Both the position numbers and the translations under genes were made by a program. The notes below the pieces were generated by a model, which made no database searches, was not told the origin of the DNA, and saw only the letters and a program-made list of their open reading frames with translations. DNA of 64,000 bases from Diadema setosum. Lineage: Eukaryota; Echinodermata; Echinoidea; Diadematoida; Diadematidae. Position 1 is the stretch's first letter. The number at the start of each line of letters is the position of its first letter. The DNA lies in NCBI RefSeq assembly GCF_964275005.1, contig NC_092689.1, forward strand, positions 6,921,200-6,985,199. Direction: 5' to 3'. Shown here in pieces: positions 24,532 to 37,100 of this stretch.

Positions 24532-26139
24532 TAATAAGAACTATAATGAGATAATGATGGCCCTTTGTCGTAGTGCAGAAGAACAGTGTATCTATACTGT
24601 AAATACTGTTCTTCTGATGCAAATTCAAACATACAGATCTTTATTCTTATAAACACGCACGTCTATTAAATCATAATCTTATTTTTTCCCATAATACTGT
24701 ATCAAGACAATTTAAACTAAAAAAGAGAATTTTGAGCGCTCTGCTTCCTTTATCGGTTAAGGAAAACTAATTCCCATTAGGAACACAATCATTTTCCCTT
24801 GAGTTTTTATCATGACCTCGTGTTGCATGTCACGTCCAAAGATATGTTAGTACTGAATATCAATATTCACACACTTTGACGCCATATTCTGATACAGATA
24901 GCAAACAAACACAACAAATTTCCCTTGTGTTCAAGTGATAAGCAGTGAGTACTTCTTTCTGTGTTTGTGTGCAGTATAGCTAGCTAAGTGTTCGCATTTA
25001 ACATAAATCAACTTTGACACGTGGCATCAATACTGAAGAATTGATAAGATACGCCTCTTCAATTTATTATTTTCTTCCTTGACGCTCCAATGTAATTGCG
25101 TACATCATGTCAAACCTTACTGACGACGATAAATCTGTATAATTTTTGTCTCTGAGCAAACGTTAGAAAGGTGACACTCCTCTTGAATGAAATTCTCCTA
25201 CTTTTCTCACTACAGTGCATGAAACTGTCGAAAATTAATAAACAAGCATATAAAACAAGAAGTCGGCAGCAGCATCAGGTTTTAGCACTGCATTCACACA
25301 ATGCAGTTTACCTGATTGCTTACGGACTCTGGTTGTGCATTGTAATAACCCTTTGGGAAAAATACAATATCAGATGCAGCGGGTGAATATTTGTGCTAAA
25401 ATATATTCAAATGACGAATCTTTCACGTTTCGTCAATCAGAACTGTATAGGTTAAAAAGAAGAAAAAAATAGAGACAAATAATGCGTCGTTTCTGATGTC
25501 CTTCTACTAGGAATTAATGAAATAATTTCGTCAGTAAAACCATTATACTTCTTCACGATGATGATACCGGAAAAAATTATGGCGGCTACAATCACTAGAT
25601 CACTCGTTGAAATTTCAATAATGTACATGTAACTTTATGATACATAGAACACATCAAATTTGAATCTGATTTCATTTCTTAAAGTATCAAGGTAGAAAAC
25701 AAAATACTGAATAATTGGTTGAAATGTAGTACTACATGTTACACTGTGTCCCATTTCGTTTTCAGATGCATGTCGCTGGGGTCGAGGACATAATGATTCG
25801 TTTCGATCGACAAATTTGTTATCGTATGATTTTTATTATTATTATCTGGGTATACACAGCGGATTATGAGGACTCCTTAAAATGACGAGTAGGATCAAAG
25901 TAATCATCAGCTCAATGAATTTACGAAAGTTCGCTTTCCAAATTCAAACATTCAAGTAATTACCAAGATTCGTCCCTAAATCTCAGTAGGCGTTGAAAGG
26001 TCCTTGGGACACTTGTAATACTTCAGTTGTGTATACATAACAAATTTAGTTCCAAACATACAAAAATTAATAAATCAATGTTTACCTTAGGCCGACAGAA
26101 GTGCCATCACGCGTGCGGTAATTTAGTAAAATAATTCAC

Positions 26140-26388
26140 CTGCAGTGTACTGCTCAAACGGAAGTCTTGACTGCTTGGGACGGAGGAAGCGAGCGAGAGC
26201 CAGGGTAACGTGACTGTCGCTTTCAAAAGTCGAAGAGCGTGGGATGAAGAGCGAGACCTCCAACCCTCCTTGACGGGTCTCGGAAGCAGAGAAATCTACT
26301 GTCGTTCCCCCGCGGTCGCGACGTGGAAGAGCTTGAGCGGAACCCTGGCTGGTCAAGTCGCCCCGCTGGAAGGTGCGCTAAATAATCT
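26140..26388 (-). other. candidate noncoding first exon of the MyoD-family gene
   Basis: On the minus strand this GC-rich block contains no ATG at all, is preceded by TATAAA about 28 bases upstream, and ends in the strong donor CACTGCAG|GTGAAT. The next good acceptor I found on the same strand before a coding exon is at 20940, giving a 5.2 kb intron. Together these fit a leader exon. The transcription start is set only by distance from the TATA box. Confidence 0.4.
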
Positions 26389-26410
26389 CCGACTGTTCAC
26401 TACTGGGAGG

Positions 26411-26416
26411 TTTATA
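26411..26416 (-). promoter_or_regulatory. candidate TATA box (TATAAA) of the MyoD-family gene
   Basis: Minus-strand GAGGTATAAACC in GC-rich surroundings, the right distance upstream of the ATG-free leader exon ending at 26140. Orientation agrees with the gene. No direct evidence of use. Confidence 0.35.
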
Positions 26417-27203
26417 CCTCTGCGCCTCGACTGGAGATATGCGGAATAGCTACGCCGAGTGGTACTCTTCACCACAAGCGTCAACGGGTTAATTGCAATA
26501 GTAAGCGGAGCTGAGGTGAAGTCATGGATCAGGTTTTTATGTCCTCTCTTCATTCCTCCATCTTCATGGTTACCCCCCCCCCCTCCCTCTTTCTCTCCAT
26601 CTCTGTTCTCTTTGCTGACGGTGATTGAGAGTAGAAGTAATACAAAGTGAAGGAAGTCTGCCAGCAGATGTAGAATGGGCAGAGTGAGTACACTGGAATA
26701 CACCCGGTACATTGCGATTGTCAAAGCGTTTTAACCATAATCTCACTTCCGTTCTACCGCTATCAACAAATACGACTACAGTTAATGGAATGTAATTATT
26801 GCATCGTCTAATATCTATCTGTGATTAGGAATAGTCATTTCTTTACATATTCAATTTCCTTCCCAGATTTGTTTTGTTGTTTTTGCTTTTGCAACTAGGT
26901 TGTTATACAGCCGTGTACTGTAATGTTCTGTCATATCTAAGTTGTGGTTATATCGATTTTCTTGATGATGACATTCTTTCATTACACTGATCTATATGTA
27001 CGTGATAACAGGTTAGCAGAAATAGCATGGCGACATATGCAAGGACTGGATAAAATTGAAACAATCGACCTCTTGTCATTTGTTTCATGTCATTTGTTTC
27101 ATGTAAACAAATGACTTGTATTTAAATTTCATTTGGATATGCACAAGTTACATTGTACTTAATTTGTTTACATGCAATTGTCATATTATATGCTTTGGCC
27201 GGA

Positions 27204-27235
27204 AATGAAATAAAATGAAATGAATGAATGAATCA
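27204..27235 (+). repeat. (TGAAA)n/(TGAA)n retroposon-like 3' tail
   Basis: AAATGAAATAAAATGAAATG followed by AATGAATGAATGAATC. Second instance of the tail described at 24.5 kb; no upstream body identified. Confidence 0.4.
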
Positions 27236-27904
27236 TGATGACCCTAAAGAAGGTAGGCCACACTAAACGTGTCACATTTCTACACTCCGACTATGCCTGT
27301 AATTGGAATGTAGGCCCTACATATTGTACATACCAGGGAGGTGAGACTAATGCGCGCAAGCTTTTTATTGTGCAAATTGCACTTATTGAACTTATCGAAA
27401 TTCTTCCCTTTTTCTTCCCTTTTTCTTCCCTTCATCGCCTTCACAAAATCAGTTGAATAATAAAAAGATCGCATAGAAGCCTAATATTTCGTATATAAGG
27501 ATGACTAGACTGAAGACACTTTCCATTATGAAATTAATACCAACTAAAGACATTGCAAATAACATAAAGTGCGAAAACTACCATGCCAAATCATGTCACT
27601 CAGTCATCTACACGTTCTATAGATCTGCATAATTCCTCAGGGCATCCGATAGGTATATTCTATTTTCCAATAAGATATTAGAAAGACATGAATGTAGATT
27701 CTATTATCAATCTAAGGCACATTGAAATAGATTTAAAGTAAATGAAACAAACAAAAAGAAAAGGAAAAAAGAAAACAGAAGCTGTGTTTACAATGTTTTA
27801 CTCGATGATCATGCAGAAAGGTAATTGATTACCGCATCTCCTCTCCTAATCCGACCCCCTCTCCTACCATGTAAGAAGTAATTCTCAGGCTCCGCGAGTC
27901 CTTC

Positions 27905-28050
27905 TGCCACTGACAGATGGAGTAATTGGACAGGTGTGCACTTGACGCGTGACGTCACTAATGTCATCTGCAAATGGGAAGAGATTTATTACGCTTTGTG
28001 GCGCGCGGCACGCCGATGACGGCGTCGGACAAAAGCGCGCGGGAAAAACA
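27905..28050. promoter_or_regulatory. candidate enhancer-like cluster upstream of the MyoD-family gene
   Basis: Within about 50 bases: E-boxes CAGATG (27914) and CAGGTG (27931), homeodomain-type TAATTG (27923) and a perfect palindromic CRE TGACGTCA (27950), followed by a CpG-rich stretch. It lies 1.5 kb upstream of the candidate TATA box. Motif density is seen; regulatory function is inferred. Confidence 0.3.
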
Positions 28051-29227
28051 ACAACGACAACATACTACAATAAAGTTACGTCTTTGTACGTCTTTGGCCG
28101 TCCGCCCCCTCCCCTCCACCCCCCCCCCCCCCGGTCGTCATTTTCTTTTTTTCATATTCACTCTTCTCCCAATATCGGAACATTTTGTGTGTGTCCTAAA
28201 CTTCTTTTCGGCTTCTATTACAGGCAGACAAGCTTGTGGAAGAGAAAACTATGATTTAACGGATGAGCGAAATACTCCTTAACCAAGTAAATTCACGTCA
28301 CACGGGTTGAAAGCGTCTAAGACCGGGACACCTTTGATCAAAAGATTCTGCCCGATTCGGCAGACTGTCATATCTCCTCTACGACGGTTTGTTGATAAGT
28401 CCATGCTTTTCCCAACTCCCCCCCCCCTTCCTACTCTCTTTCTTACTCTCACTCGCTCTCTTTACCCCCCCCCCCTTCTTTCCTTCAACATCGTTTTCCC
28501 TGAGCAATTCTAGTCTTCAACCAAACCTAGGAATAAACCAAGAATTATGCATCCCAATTTTCTTCCTTCCCATGTTTACAGCTATCAGCTTTGTTTTGAT
28601 CCCGTTAGTCACCCAGTACATCCATACACCTCTATATTGTGCGGCCAATATCACTTTTTTCATCCCCCTCCCCTCCACATGAAAGCGTACATTGCATGAA
28701 GAGCTTTTACTTGCCATGGAAGATTATGTATTATCTTTCTCCTTTTCTTTCTTTTTCCCCCCTAGATCGCCGAGGCTCGTTAACCTTGCCAAGCTCCCTT
28801 CCCCTTCATCCACATTCACGCCATCTATCTCCGACGATCGCGCCCCTGAAACGAAAATTTGAATGTTTAGAACGAGCTTCATCACCACTAATTCTTTGTT
28901 TGGTCCGAGTATTAGGCTCGTTTACCGATGGGGGATCACCCCATTTGAGAAGTGCACGGGAATGAAGGCTTTGAGCATAATATATACATATACAAAGAGA
29001 AAAAAAATGTGGAAAAACAGAAAAAAAAAATTAAAGAAAGAAAACCAATGGGAGGCATTGACCGTCGAAAGTGACATGTCATTAGCTGGAGGAATGAACA
29101 ATTTGTAACATGGATCGGTCAATTTGTCAATTAAACCTTCGCTGCGTCGAATGACGAATGATTGCTATCGTCCCCTCATCTGCGCCCCAATACTCGAGTG
29201 TGTGTTCCAGAAAGTGAATAGAGAAAG

Positions 29228-29300
29228 ATATAGAGAGATAGATAGATAGACAGAGAAATAGATAGATAGATAGATAGACAGACATACAGATAGATAGAAA
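29228..29300 (+). repeat. (GATA)n microsatellite
   Basis: Imperfect GATA/GACA units in about 70 bases. Confidence 0.9.
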
Positions 29301-30129
29301 GGCCAATGGGAAAAGATATTAGAATGGGTAGAAGTTGGAAATTGTGCTCGCCACTTCACCTGAAGCTTCGATACATTTTGCTTTAGGATTATTTCATTTA
29401 ACAATGCAGTTATTGCAGGGGAATTTTGTCGACTGTAATATAGAGCTCATTTTAGTTTCCTGTTGTGAGTCAAGTTGTCAATTACACGTAAGAGCATTCA
29501 TGTCTTTTTGTATTTCCATTAAACAATAGTCTGAATGTTTGAAAGCCTATATCTTAAGATAACAGGGTGACTCCTTGAGACGCTCAAATCAAATCCAGAT
29601 GCTAATGAACTATTTCAAGAGTTTGACTGCGAAATAATGAGTTAACTCTTTTCTTGTTAATGTGAGATATTAAAGCTGCTATAAACAGATATTAAGAAAT
29701 ATAAGAATTTTTTTACTCATAGCTATATTTTTTATTCATAAGTTCACGAATATTCCTTGTTATGTAACAAGTGAGGTATGGCTGGAAAGGTTTAATTTTC
29801 GTCTGTCTGATCGAGGAGTTACTTTAAAATGTTTTAAAATGGCGCTCAACCCTTTTCTTCCGATCAAACTCTTCATTTTCATTTCTCAGTATCCAATGTC
29901 ATGTATTCCACACTAGGATTCGTCAATTTTGCGAGTGAAATATCGCCTTCAGTCCGGATTTGTTATGGGGCCTGAAAAACAGAGAGCAAATGATTGTGTC
30001 AGTGATTTTGCAATCTAATCCGTTACCTCCCACATGTATCAATTCCTATTGTACTACTAATGTACTGGTATACGCGACACGAATACTACCCGTTACCAGT
30101 GGGTTAAAAAACACAATATAACCTCGTCG

Positions 30130-30571
30130 TTAAAGGGGTTGTACGTTTATAGTATCGGTGGGGATGGGGATTTAGATTTTAGAGGTCCTAGCAAAAGGTG
30201 GGAACAACTTTTAATTTCATTTCATTTCATTTATTGTTTCTGCACGGTACGATTAATCAACAAATCACTTTCAAAAACATATATTGGTTCACCATTAATC
30301 ATGGCTAACTTTGCACATGAAAAAAAAAATCATCGTGAGAGAAAGCAGAGTTGTAATAAGAAAACAAAAAATCAATACTTTTATCAGGACCACTCATTTC
30401 ACTTTGTTTTTTGATATCTGAGCCATTTCAAACCGATTTTCATCAAATAAGCTTTTAAATCCTCTTAGAATGGTATGTTTTTGATATACAGTATTATGTA
30501 CGTGATTTCTAGTTTTCTCGCAAAAAGCTAAAATCTGAATCCCTATTTCAACCACCCATGTACGTCTTTAA
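30130..30571. mobile_element. family F foldback element, copy F4, with an internal insertion
   Basis: Left end TTAAAGGGGTTGTACG, right end CATGTACGTCTTTAA, with family F sequence in both halves. About 170 bases from 30218 to 30365 are foreign: a (TTTCA)n run and a segment that looks like a reversed retroposon 3' tail (AATAAATGAAATGAAATG on the minus strand). Confidence 0.7.
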
Positions 30572-31966
30572 GCAAACTCTAATACTAGACACCGATGTGA
30601 ATAAGTATTGCTTATGGAGCATCCGTTCAACTCTATTGCACGTACCTCGGTGTGATGCCTGTTTATACTCGGGATAGGGTTGACTTCAGAACAAGGGAAG
30701 ATTTGACATTTTCATTTCATTACTTCAAGACTTTTTATTTGTGTCTTTTCTTAATGACTGATTTTCAATAACTGTGTAGTTCTCTGGGGTTGTAACATCT
30801 GGCAGCGTAACGTATGAAGACATAAGGATATTAAGAATTTGAAAAGAAAAAAGAAAAGAAAAACAAAAACAGCCAAACAAACTTTGTCGGCAAAACTTTT
30901 GGTATATACGTGATTCCAACGAAATAAACTGATTCCAACGAAAGAAGCAGGCAAACAAATTTGCTTGCTTCACGGGCTACTAGCAATAACAACAATAAAT
31001 CACTCAATACATGTATATGACATCAAAATGACAATTGTGAATGACAATTCACAATTCAACAAAATCTGCATTACATTTTCGTTGTTACAATATAATGAAA
31101 ACAATCAAGAATAGTATACCTGATTAGAAAAGATGGCAATATGATTTTTCGTCATACATTTTAATCTAACCTAATCTTTGTAATACAATATACCGTATGT
31201 CAAAAAAAAAAATACAACAGGGCATTCCGCTTTTTAGATAGTAAATCAATCCAAATACATTTTCAGGGTATAAAACTATTATTTATTCTCCACACCTTAC
31301 AAAAAAAAAGCACATCCGATTTGCTTCAGTGGTCAAAGATAATTATAAAATGGGCTTTAGAATCTCTGCGATCTGATTGGTCAATTGTCATGCATTGATT
31401 TTTACTGATCCACACTGAGCCATGCGTCCGGTAAAATCCGAACGCATGGCCCAAGTCTTGTATAGTGTTTGATTTGATTTGATTTTGATTTTACTTCTGA
31501 ATTTCTTTTTCATACATAAATGAAATACAAAGTCAATTGAACAAACTAATTGAGCACAATATAATTTGAATCTGATAGTTAAAGCAAATAAATGATTAAA
31601 TCAAATATTCAACTTTTTTCCCCTGACACAATGCAAACTGAAAACAAACAAACTATTTTGTGCATACATTTATGCAAACATTACAGTTACAGTATATCTA
31701 TTGCTCAAAGACATATTAGGCAATTCTTGATGTACAGAAATTTAGGAGACCATCATCAAAAACAAACGCTTGACGAGGACAATGTCGTCAGAAATGTCTA
31801 AACAATACAACATTGTAAGAATATACAGAGTAACATAATAAGTCACCACTCACTGAGTGGCGATAAGGAGAAAGGGAGGAAAGAATGAGGAGGAAAATGC
31901 AGCGGTGCATTGTGCACGATGTGAGGTGTTTGCGTGGAAATGAGTTGCGAATATGTGTTGATGTTC

Positions 31967-31972
<6 letters not shown>

Positions 31973-32014
<42 letters not shown>
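31973..32014. repeat. (AT)n microsatellite
   Basis: About 21 AT units inside the interruption of R2. Confidence 0.95.
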
Positions 32015-32017
<3 letters not shown>

Positions 32018-32089
32018 TTGTAGGTGAATCGGATGCATGATGGGGAAAATGGTTATATTTCATGAATTTACGGGCCCATTTTATAACAC

Positions 32090-32215
32090 AAATGATGCAC
32101 AGGCCTATTTCGTGGATCAGTGAGAATTGGATGCTCTCGTTTAGCTTTGGAACAGTTCCAAAGTTAAACTCGCGCGTCCAGTTCTCACCGATCCACTCTG
32201 TCCTGTGCATCATTT
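32090..32215. repeat. 126-bp imperfect palindrome
   Basis: AAATGATGCACAGG at the left and CCTGTGCATCATTT at the right; inner arms GTGGATCAGTGAGAATTGG and CCAGTTCTCACCGATCCAC; centre TTTGGAACAGTTCCAAA. Probably a small foldback element inserted into R2. Confidence 0.8.
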
Positions 32216-33159
32216 TTATAATGAGGAACTTTGTAGAGCATGTCAGGAATCCCTTCAATTCAAGTACTGTCCATTGTGTTCATACATTAATATGCAGTTC
32301 CCAGAGCGTCCAGTTGCTAAACTTGGAAAAAATAGACCCATGACATGCTTTACAACGATCCATAATTCTCTGTGACCACTTAACCAAATTGAACAGTGTT
32401 GTCTGCGAAATATATGTAAGACGTTACATTTTTAGACCCTCAAATGGCATTCAGACAGTTTAATCATATTGAAAGTTATCAATGCGGAAATCCGACTGTA
32501 ATTTCTTTTGGGACATACTGTATTGGATATACAATGTGTACCAACCAAAAAGCGACAGCAAAGAAACGAATATAGATGCACAAAATAAGAAACAGACACG
32601 AATGAATTCGTAACACGTCACCATATTACTTTAGAAAAGTTGCAGACCGCTAAAAAGAAAAACCCACCGAAGTTTAGGTTTTCTATATAGTAATCTTGAT
32701 TAAACAAAAATACATGTCTGAAATTTGTATTTGTTAGGTAATCTAAGTTAATATCTTTGCAACCTCTAGTCCATATGTCAAAGTCTAAAAGAATGCTAAA
32801 ATGGTTAAATAATTATGTGGATTTTCTTATCTTTTGCCATTAGTGTTGTCATCCATTATATACCAAATCAATAATTACAATGTTCTACAACAGTATTCTA
32901 TCAAATAATGACAAAAAATACCATAAAATACCATAAAATACTGATTCAGTATCAAGAACTTACACAGAAGCTCAAATGGCGGATTTTACTGCACAGAGAA
33001 AGATTGACGAAGGTGGCTAACCGCAAAAAAAAAAAGTACATAGGGTATAATCAGAAGTGATACAACCGTATACTAAAAATAAAATAAATTTTGGAATGCA
33101 CAGTTTGAAACTAACATTTATAGGAAACCACAACCCAAAGAGAAATGTGGATTGGGTAA

Positions 33160-33410
33160 AAGCAGCAACATTAGCAGAACACATCTGTGAAAGTTTGAGG
33201 AAAATCGGACAATCGACTGATCGATGCAAAAGTTGAGAATTTTTAAAGTTTTGGTGTTGGAACCGATGGATGAGGAGACTACTAGAGGACATGATGTTAT
33301 GTGTGGACAACAATATAAAGAAAATATAAGAGAATTCCACAAAAATTCACTCTTCTAGCAATATGAAAGAGCATTTGACTAACCGCTTTCAGAAAGCGGG
33401 GAGAATAATA
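33160..33410. mobile_element. family P element, partial copy P3
   Basis: Matches the left half of P1 and P2 (GTGAAAGTTTGAGGAAAATC, AATATAAAGAAAATATAAGA) but both terminal repeats are missing or decayed. Lies just beyond the SLC28 copy 1 stop codon and candidate poly(A) signal. Confidence 0.65.
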
Positions 33411-33774
33411 TCAAGTTGATGGAATGTATACTTTCGTGAATTCTTTTTTTGTTGTTGTTGGTAACTTCATGATATTGACACTCAAGTTTTAAAATGTGAA
33501 TCCAGTCAAAGCTGTGAATGCAACGGATTTTTTTTTTTAATCTCCTATAAAACATGAATTGCATATTTTTTCAGAGTAGAGTAATACACAAAAGTGACAA
33601 ATCACAGAAACAAAATGCATCACAGAAGTAGCATGGAAAGATAAAAGAGTCACATTGCGTTCCATTTTTCTACAAGTAAAAAATGACGGCAAGACAGCAA
33701 GAAAACACAAGCAGTTCCCTGACGTGGGCATGCACTGGCCTCGGCAAGATAAGTAATGAAAGGCACTGTTGTAA

Positions 33775-33780
33775 TTTATT
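33775..33780 (-). terminator. candidate polyadenylation signal AATAAA, SLC28 copy 1
   Basis: AATAAA on the minus strand, about 285 bases after the stop codon. It is the nearest canonical signal I saw downstream; no cleavage site can be shown from sequence alone. Confidence 0.35.
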
Positions 33781-34064
33781 CACAAGACGACATCATGCAC
33801 GGGTATTTGGAAGAAGACGCCAAATCTCATACGTCTCATGCGTACAACGCTAAATTCAATATTGCAAAGTTACATGCACAACTCAGCAGTGTCCTTCTCT
33901 TCTTCCTTGGCATGCTTGGTCTTTCTCGTTATTTTGAGGTATCAGGAGACTTCTCAGCTTATCCCAGGGGAGAAAACCGCCCTTCAAGAATCTCAGCATT
34001 GTTCCGATCTGCTATCAATTCATTTCATTTTGGGAAGACGCTTTGCATATCACTCTTAGTAGCC

Positions 34065-34144
34065 CTATAACGTCGTCATCGCTAGTGTGGATGTCTCGTT
34101 CCAACCAATGGTCCCGCCCGTTTCATCTGGTACGTACAAAATGC
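34065..34144 (-). CDS. SLC28A: SLC28 copy 1, terminal coding exon 10
   Basis: 80 bp, too short to stand out alone. Acceptor cattgtag|GC, completing Gly, then ILYVPDETGGTIGWNETSTL, AMTTL and stop TAG (34067-34065). The join gives ACIAGILYVP, matching the family pattern and the equivalent exon of copy 2. The tail is very short compared with vertebrate CNTs and carries one N-glycosylation sequon. Confidence 0.9.
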
Positions 34145-37100
34145 CTACAATGACGATAGAAATGAAATTCCGCACAATATTCAAGTCGACTTTCGAGAAT
34201 GAGAGCAAAATCGGACCAACAGAATGGCACAGATTTCATCATAAATGTACATAAGATGATCAAAATGTTATGAAATTATCGTCACCAACAAAAAATAGTT
34301 TTAACCAAGGTATATGCAAATTCTTTGAGATGGTGATGTCACAACTGTGCACAAAAATATCATATGAATCATGTAGTGGATCAATGATTAACACAGCGAC
34401 TACAACACTGAGATCATCACTGCTTGTTATTGCAAGAAAACATACATTTTGTGTTAATGACATCATACATGTATTCCTTTTTTTATTTATTTCATGCCCA
34501 AAATGAAATTTAGCAGAATGCACATTTCTAGACTTGAGAGGTAATAACATCACACATTACATTTACACATGTTGTTGCTTTCTTGAAAACGTTTCAAACA
34601 CTATTAGTCTTGTGTACATTTTGTGATCATGTTGTTTCAGTGCACTTTAAAAACAAGAGTTTGCGTGTTCAAAAGGTCATGTCGGTTTTTTTTTTTTTCA
34701 AATTTATGATGCCTATAACATTTCATTTATTCTAACAAAGCAAAAACTTACAAACAAGTTAACGGAGTAAAGACAGAAAACATGTACTTGCTGAAACATT
34801 TAACAGAGTAGTAAAATCAACAGAAGACTTCAGGCCTTTCACAGGTTAAAGGGATCGCATAGTTTTGGTTGAGACCTAATTTAAGGTTTCTAACTTTTTT
34901 TGGTGAGATAATGTGAAACCTCTTATTAAATATGAAAGAGCATTTAATTCTACGAGGAATTCAACATTTATTTGATGAAAATTGGTTTTGAAATGGCTGA
35001 GATATCCAAAAAAGAGCGATTCTAATAATGTGTGGAACCCACACTTTATTATGATCGCTTTGTTTTACTTTTTGGATGTTTCAGTCATCCCAAACCCGAT
35101 TTATATCAAATCATAAACTTTGAATTCCTCTTAAAATGGTATGCTCTGTACTATATCAAAAGTGTTTTCTTGGTATCTCTCAAAAAGTTAAAAGCCCAAT
35201 TCTCATCTCCACCAATACTGTACCATCCCTTTAATTCCAGGCAAGGATGATTTTATGAAAGGATTTTACGGGAAGTAAGAACGTGACACTACACATTATC
35301 ACAGAAGACCGTAAATATTACACGAGAGAACACGAGAATTGGGAAGGCATGCATTTTTTACGCAAGGACATCGAGAGTTCTATCACACTTAAAATTCCCC
35401 ATTTCGAAGGGTTGCCTTTTTCATTTCTTTGCATCCATGGCCACCATTTTACTTAAAGGACAAGTTCACCTTCATTAACATAAGGATTGAGAGAATGCAG
35501 CAATATTAGTAGATCACATCAGTGAAAGTTTGAGGAAAATCAGACAATCCGTTCAAAAGTTATGAATTTTTGAAGTTTTTGTGCAGTCACCGCTGGATGA
35601 GAAGACTACAGCAGTGTATGATGTCACATGCGTACAACAATATAAGGAAAATATAAAGAGAATTTCACAAAATTTCATCTTTTGAAAAAAGTACACTTTC
35701 CCTTGACTCGTTACTGACATATGTTATGGGTAATATTATTCCCATTGCCTTTAGAAAGAGGCAAGTCAAGTGCCCTTTTATTATGCGAAAAAAGTAAAAA
35801 TATGTTGAATTTTCTTTACATTTTCTTTATACTGTTGTATTCATATGACATCACGAGCCTTAGTAGTCTCCTCATCCAGCGGTTCCAACACAAAAGATTT
35901 AAAAATTCATAACTTTTGCATCGATTGTCCAATTTTCCTCAAACTCTCAATGATGTGTTTTACTAATATTGCTGCATTCTCTCAATCCTTATGTTAATGA
36001 AGGTGAACTTGTCCTTTAACCTCACACTCGTAAGATGCTTCATTTGTCACTTTACCTGCAATGCATGCCGTCGTGAAACAAGCCGCAGACCCCGCGAAGA
36101 GCGCCCGTACAGCCAACGGGGCAAGTAGACGCCTCTTCTTGGGCAACAGTGGGGTAAGAACCCCAAGAACAACGCCGATCGAGGATATATTGGAGAAACC
36201 GCAGAGGGCGTATGTGGCAATTACCTGCGATCGAAGCTAAATCAGAGACAAAGACATCATAATTTAATTATATACCAGAAAGAGTTAAAGAAGAAAGTAA
36301 TTAATTCACACTCCCGTTAACTATAAAAGCTGGTGTAGAATCAGAACATAAATTTGGAAGATTTCTTACAATACCAAAACATAATGATTTTGTTCATAAT
36401 CATTTTAATGTTATCATTCATTGCTGATTTCGCAATATACCACCCTTGCCGAAGGTTAGAACTGTTGAAATGTAAAAAAAGAAAAAAGAAAAAAGCTTAA
36501 TGATATGGTTCTATTGACATAATTTCTGCTCTTTTTTTGTATTAAAAAAAAGTGGAATAGAAACATCCATTTCGGTTGTTTGACTTGATTCTCTTCATTA
36601 AAGTCATCTCAATTACGGCGGATTGTAATGTAAAGTATCGCAAAATCTAATATTGCCACCTACAGTTCACTCAGTAAGAATGGCGGATAACTTTTAGTCG
36701 TCATTTCAAACGTTCACTCTTTCCTGCCATGGACATGTCTGCACCAAACGTTGTCAATACCTAATCAAAATATTCGTGTATACTTCAGGGGGAAAAAAAA
36801 GATATCTCAAGTATTATCCATTGCATTTCCTGATTTGACCTTTGCCTGTGAAAAGAAAGGGACCGTCTTGTCTTAATAATACCAAAAAAAAAAAAGGTGC
36901 AGCTGACTAATCAAAAATAGACTTAAAAAATCAAGAGTACAATCCTGTCTATTTTCGATATCCTCCCCCACCCTCTTTCTCTGTTATTTTGCTTTGAGTC
37001 ACACTGGATAAATAAAGTAAACTATTTAGTATAACAGCTTGGCTTTGGCTCTGTTCGCAATATGAGACAAGTGGTTATTGCATGGTTATTATAGCCTTTA

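Larger units (their letters stand above)
31194..32521. mobile_element. family R element R2, interrupted by about 0.87 kb
   Basis: Left end GTATGTC-A11-TAC, right end TTTTGGGACATAC, matching the ends of R1 without the C/G expansion. R1-like interior is at about 31264-31345 and 32217-32510; what lies between includes an (AT)n tract and a 126-bp palindrome. Confidence 0.6.
20940..34064. other. between the MyoD-family gene and SLC28 copy 1
   Basis: Holds the candidate MyoD-family leader exon and enhancer-like cluster, F3-E1, F4, R2, P3 and several microsatellites. C-runs at 23708, 26573, 28119, 28418 and 28466. No other gene recognised. Confidence 0.5.

Noticed and set aside
29228..29300. CRISPR-like regular repeats
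   Set aside because: It is a GATA microsatellite; no spacer structure. The window is eukaryotic.
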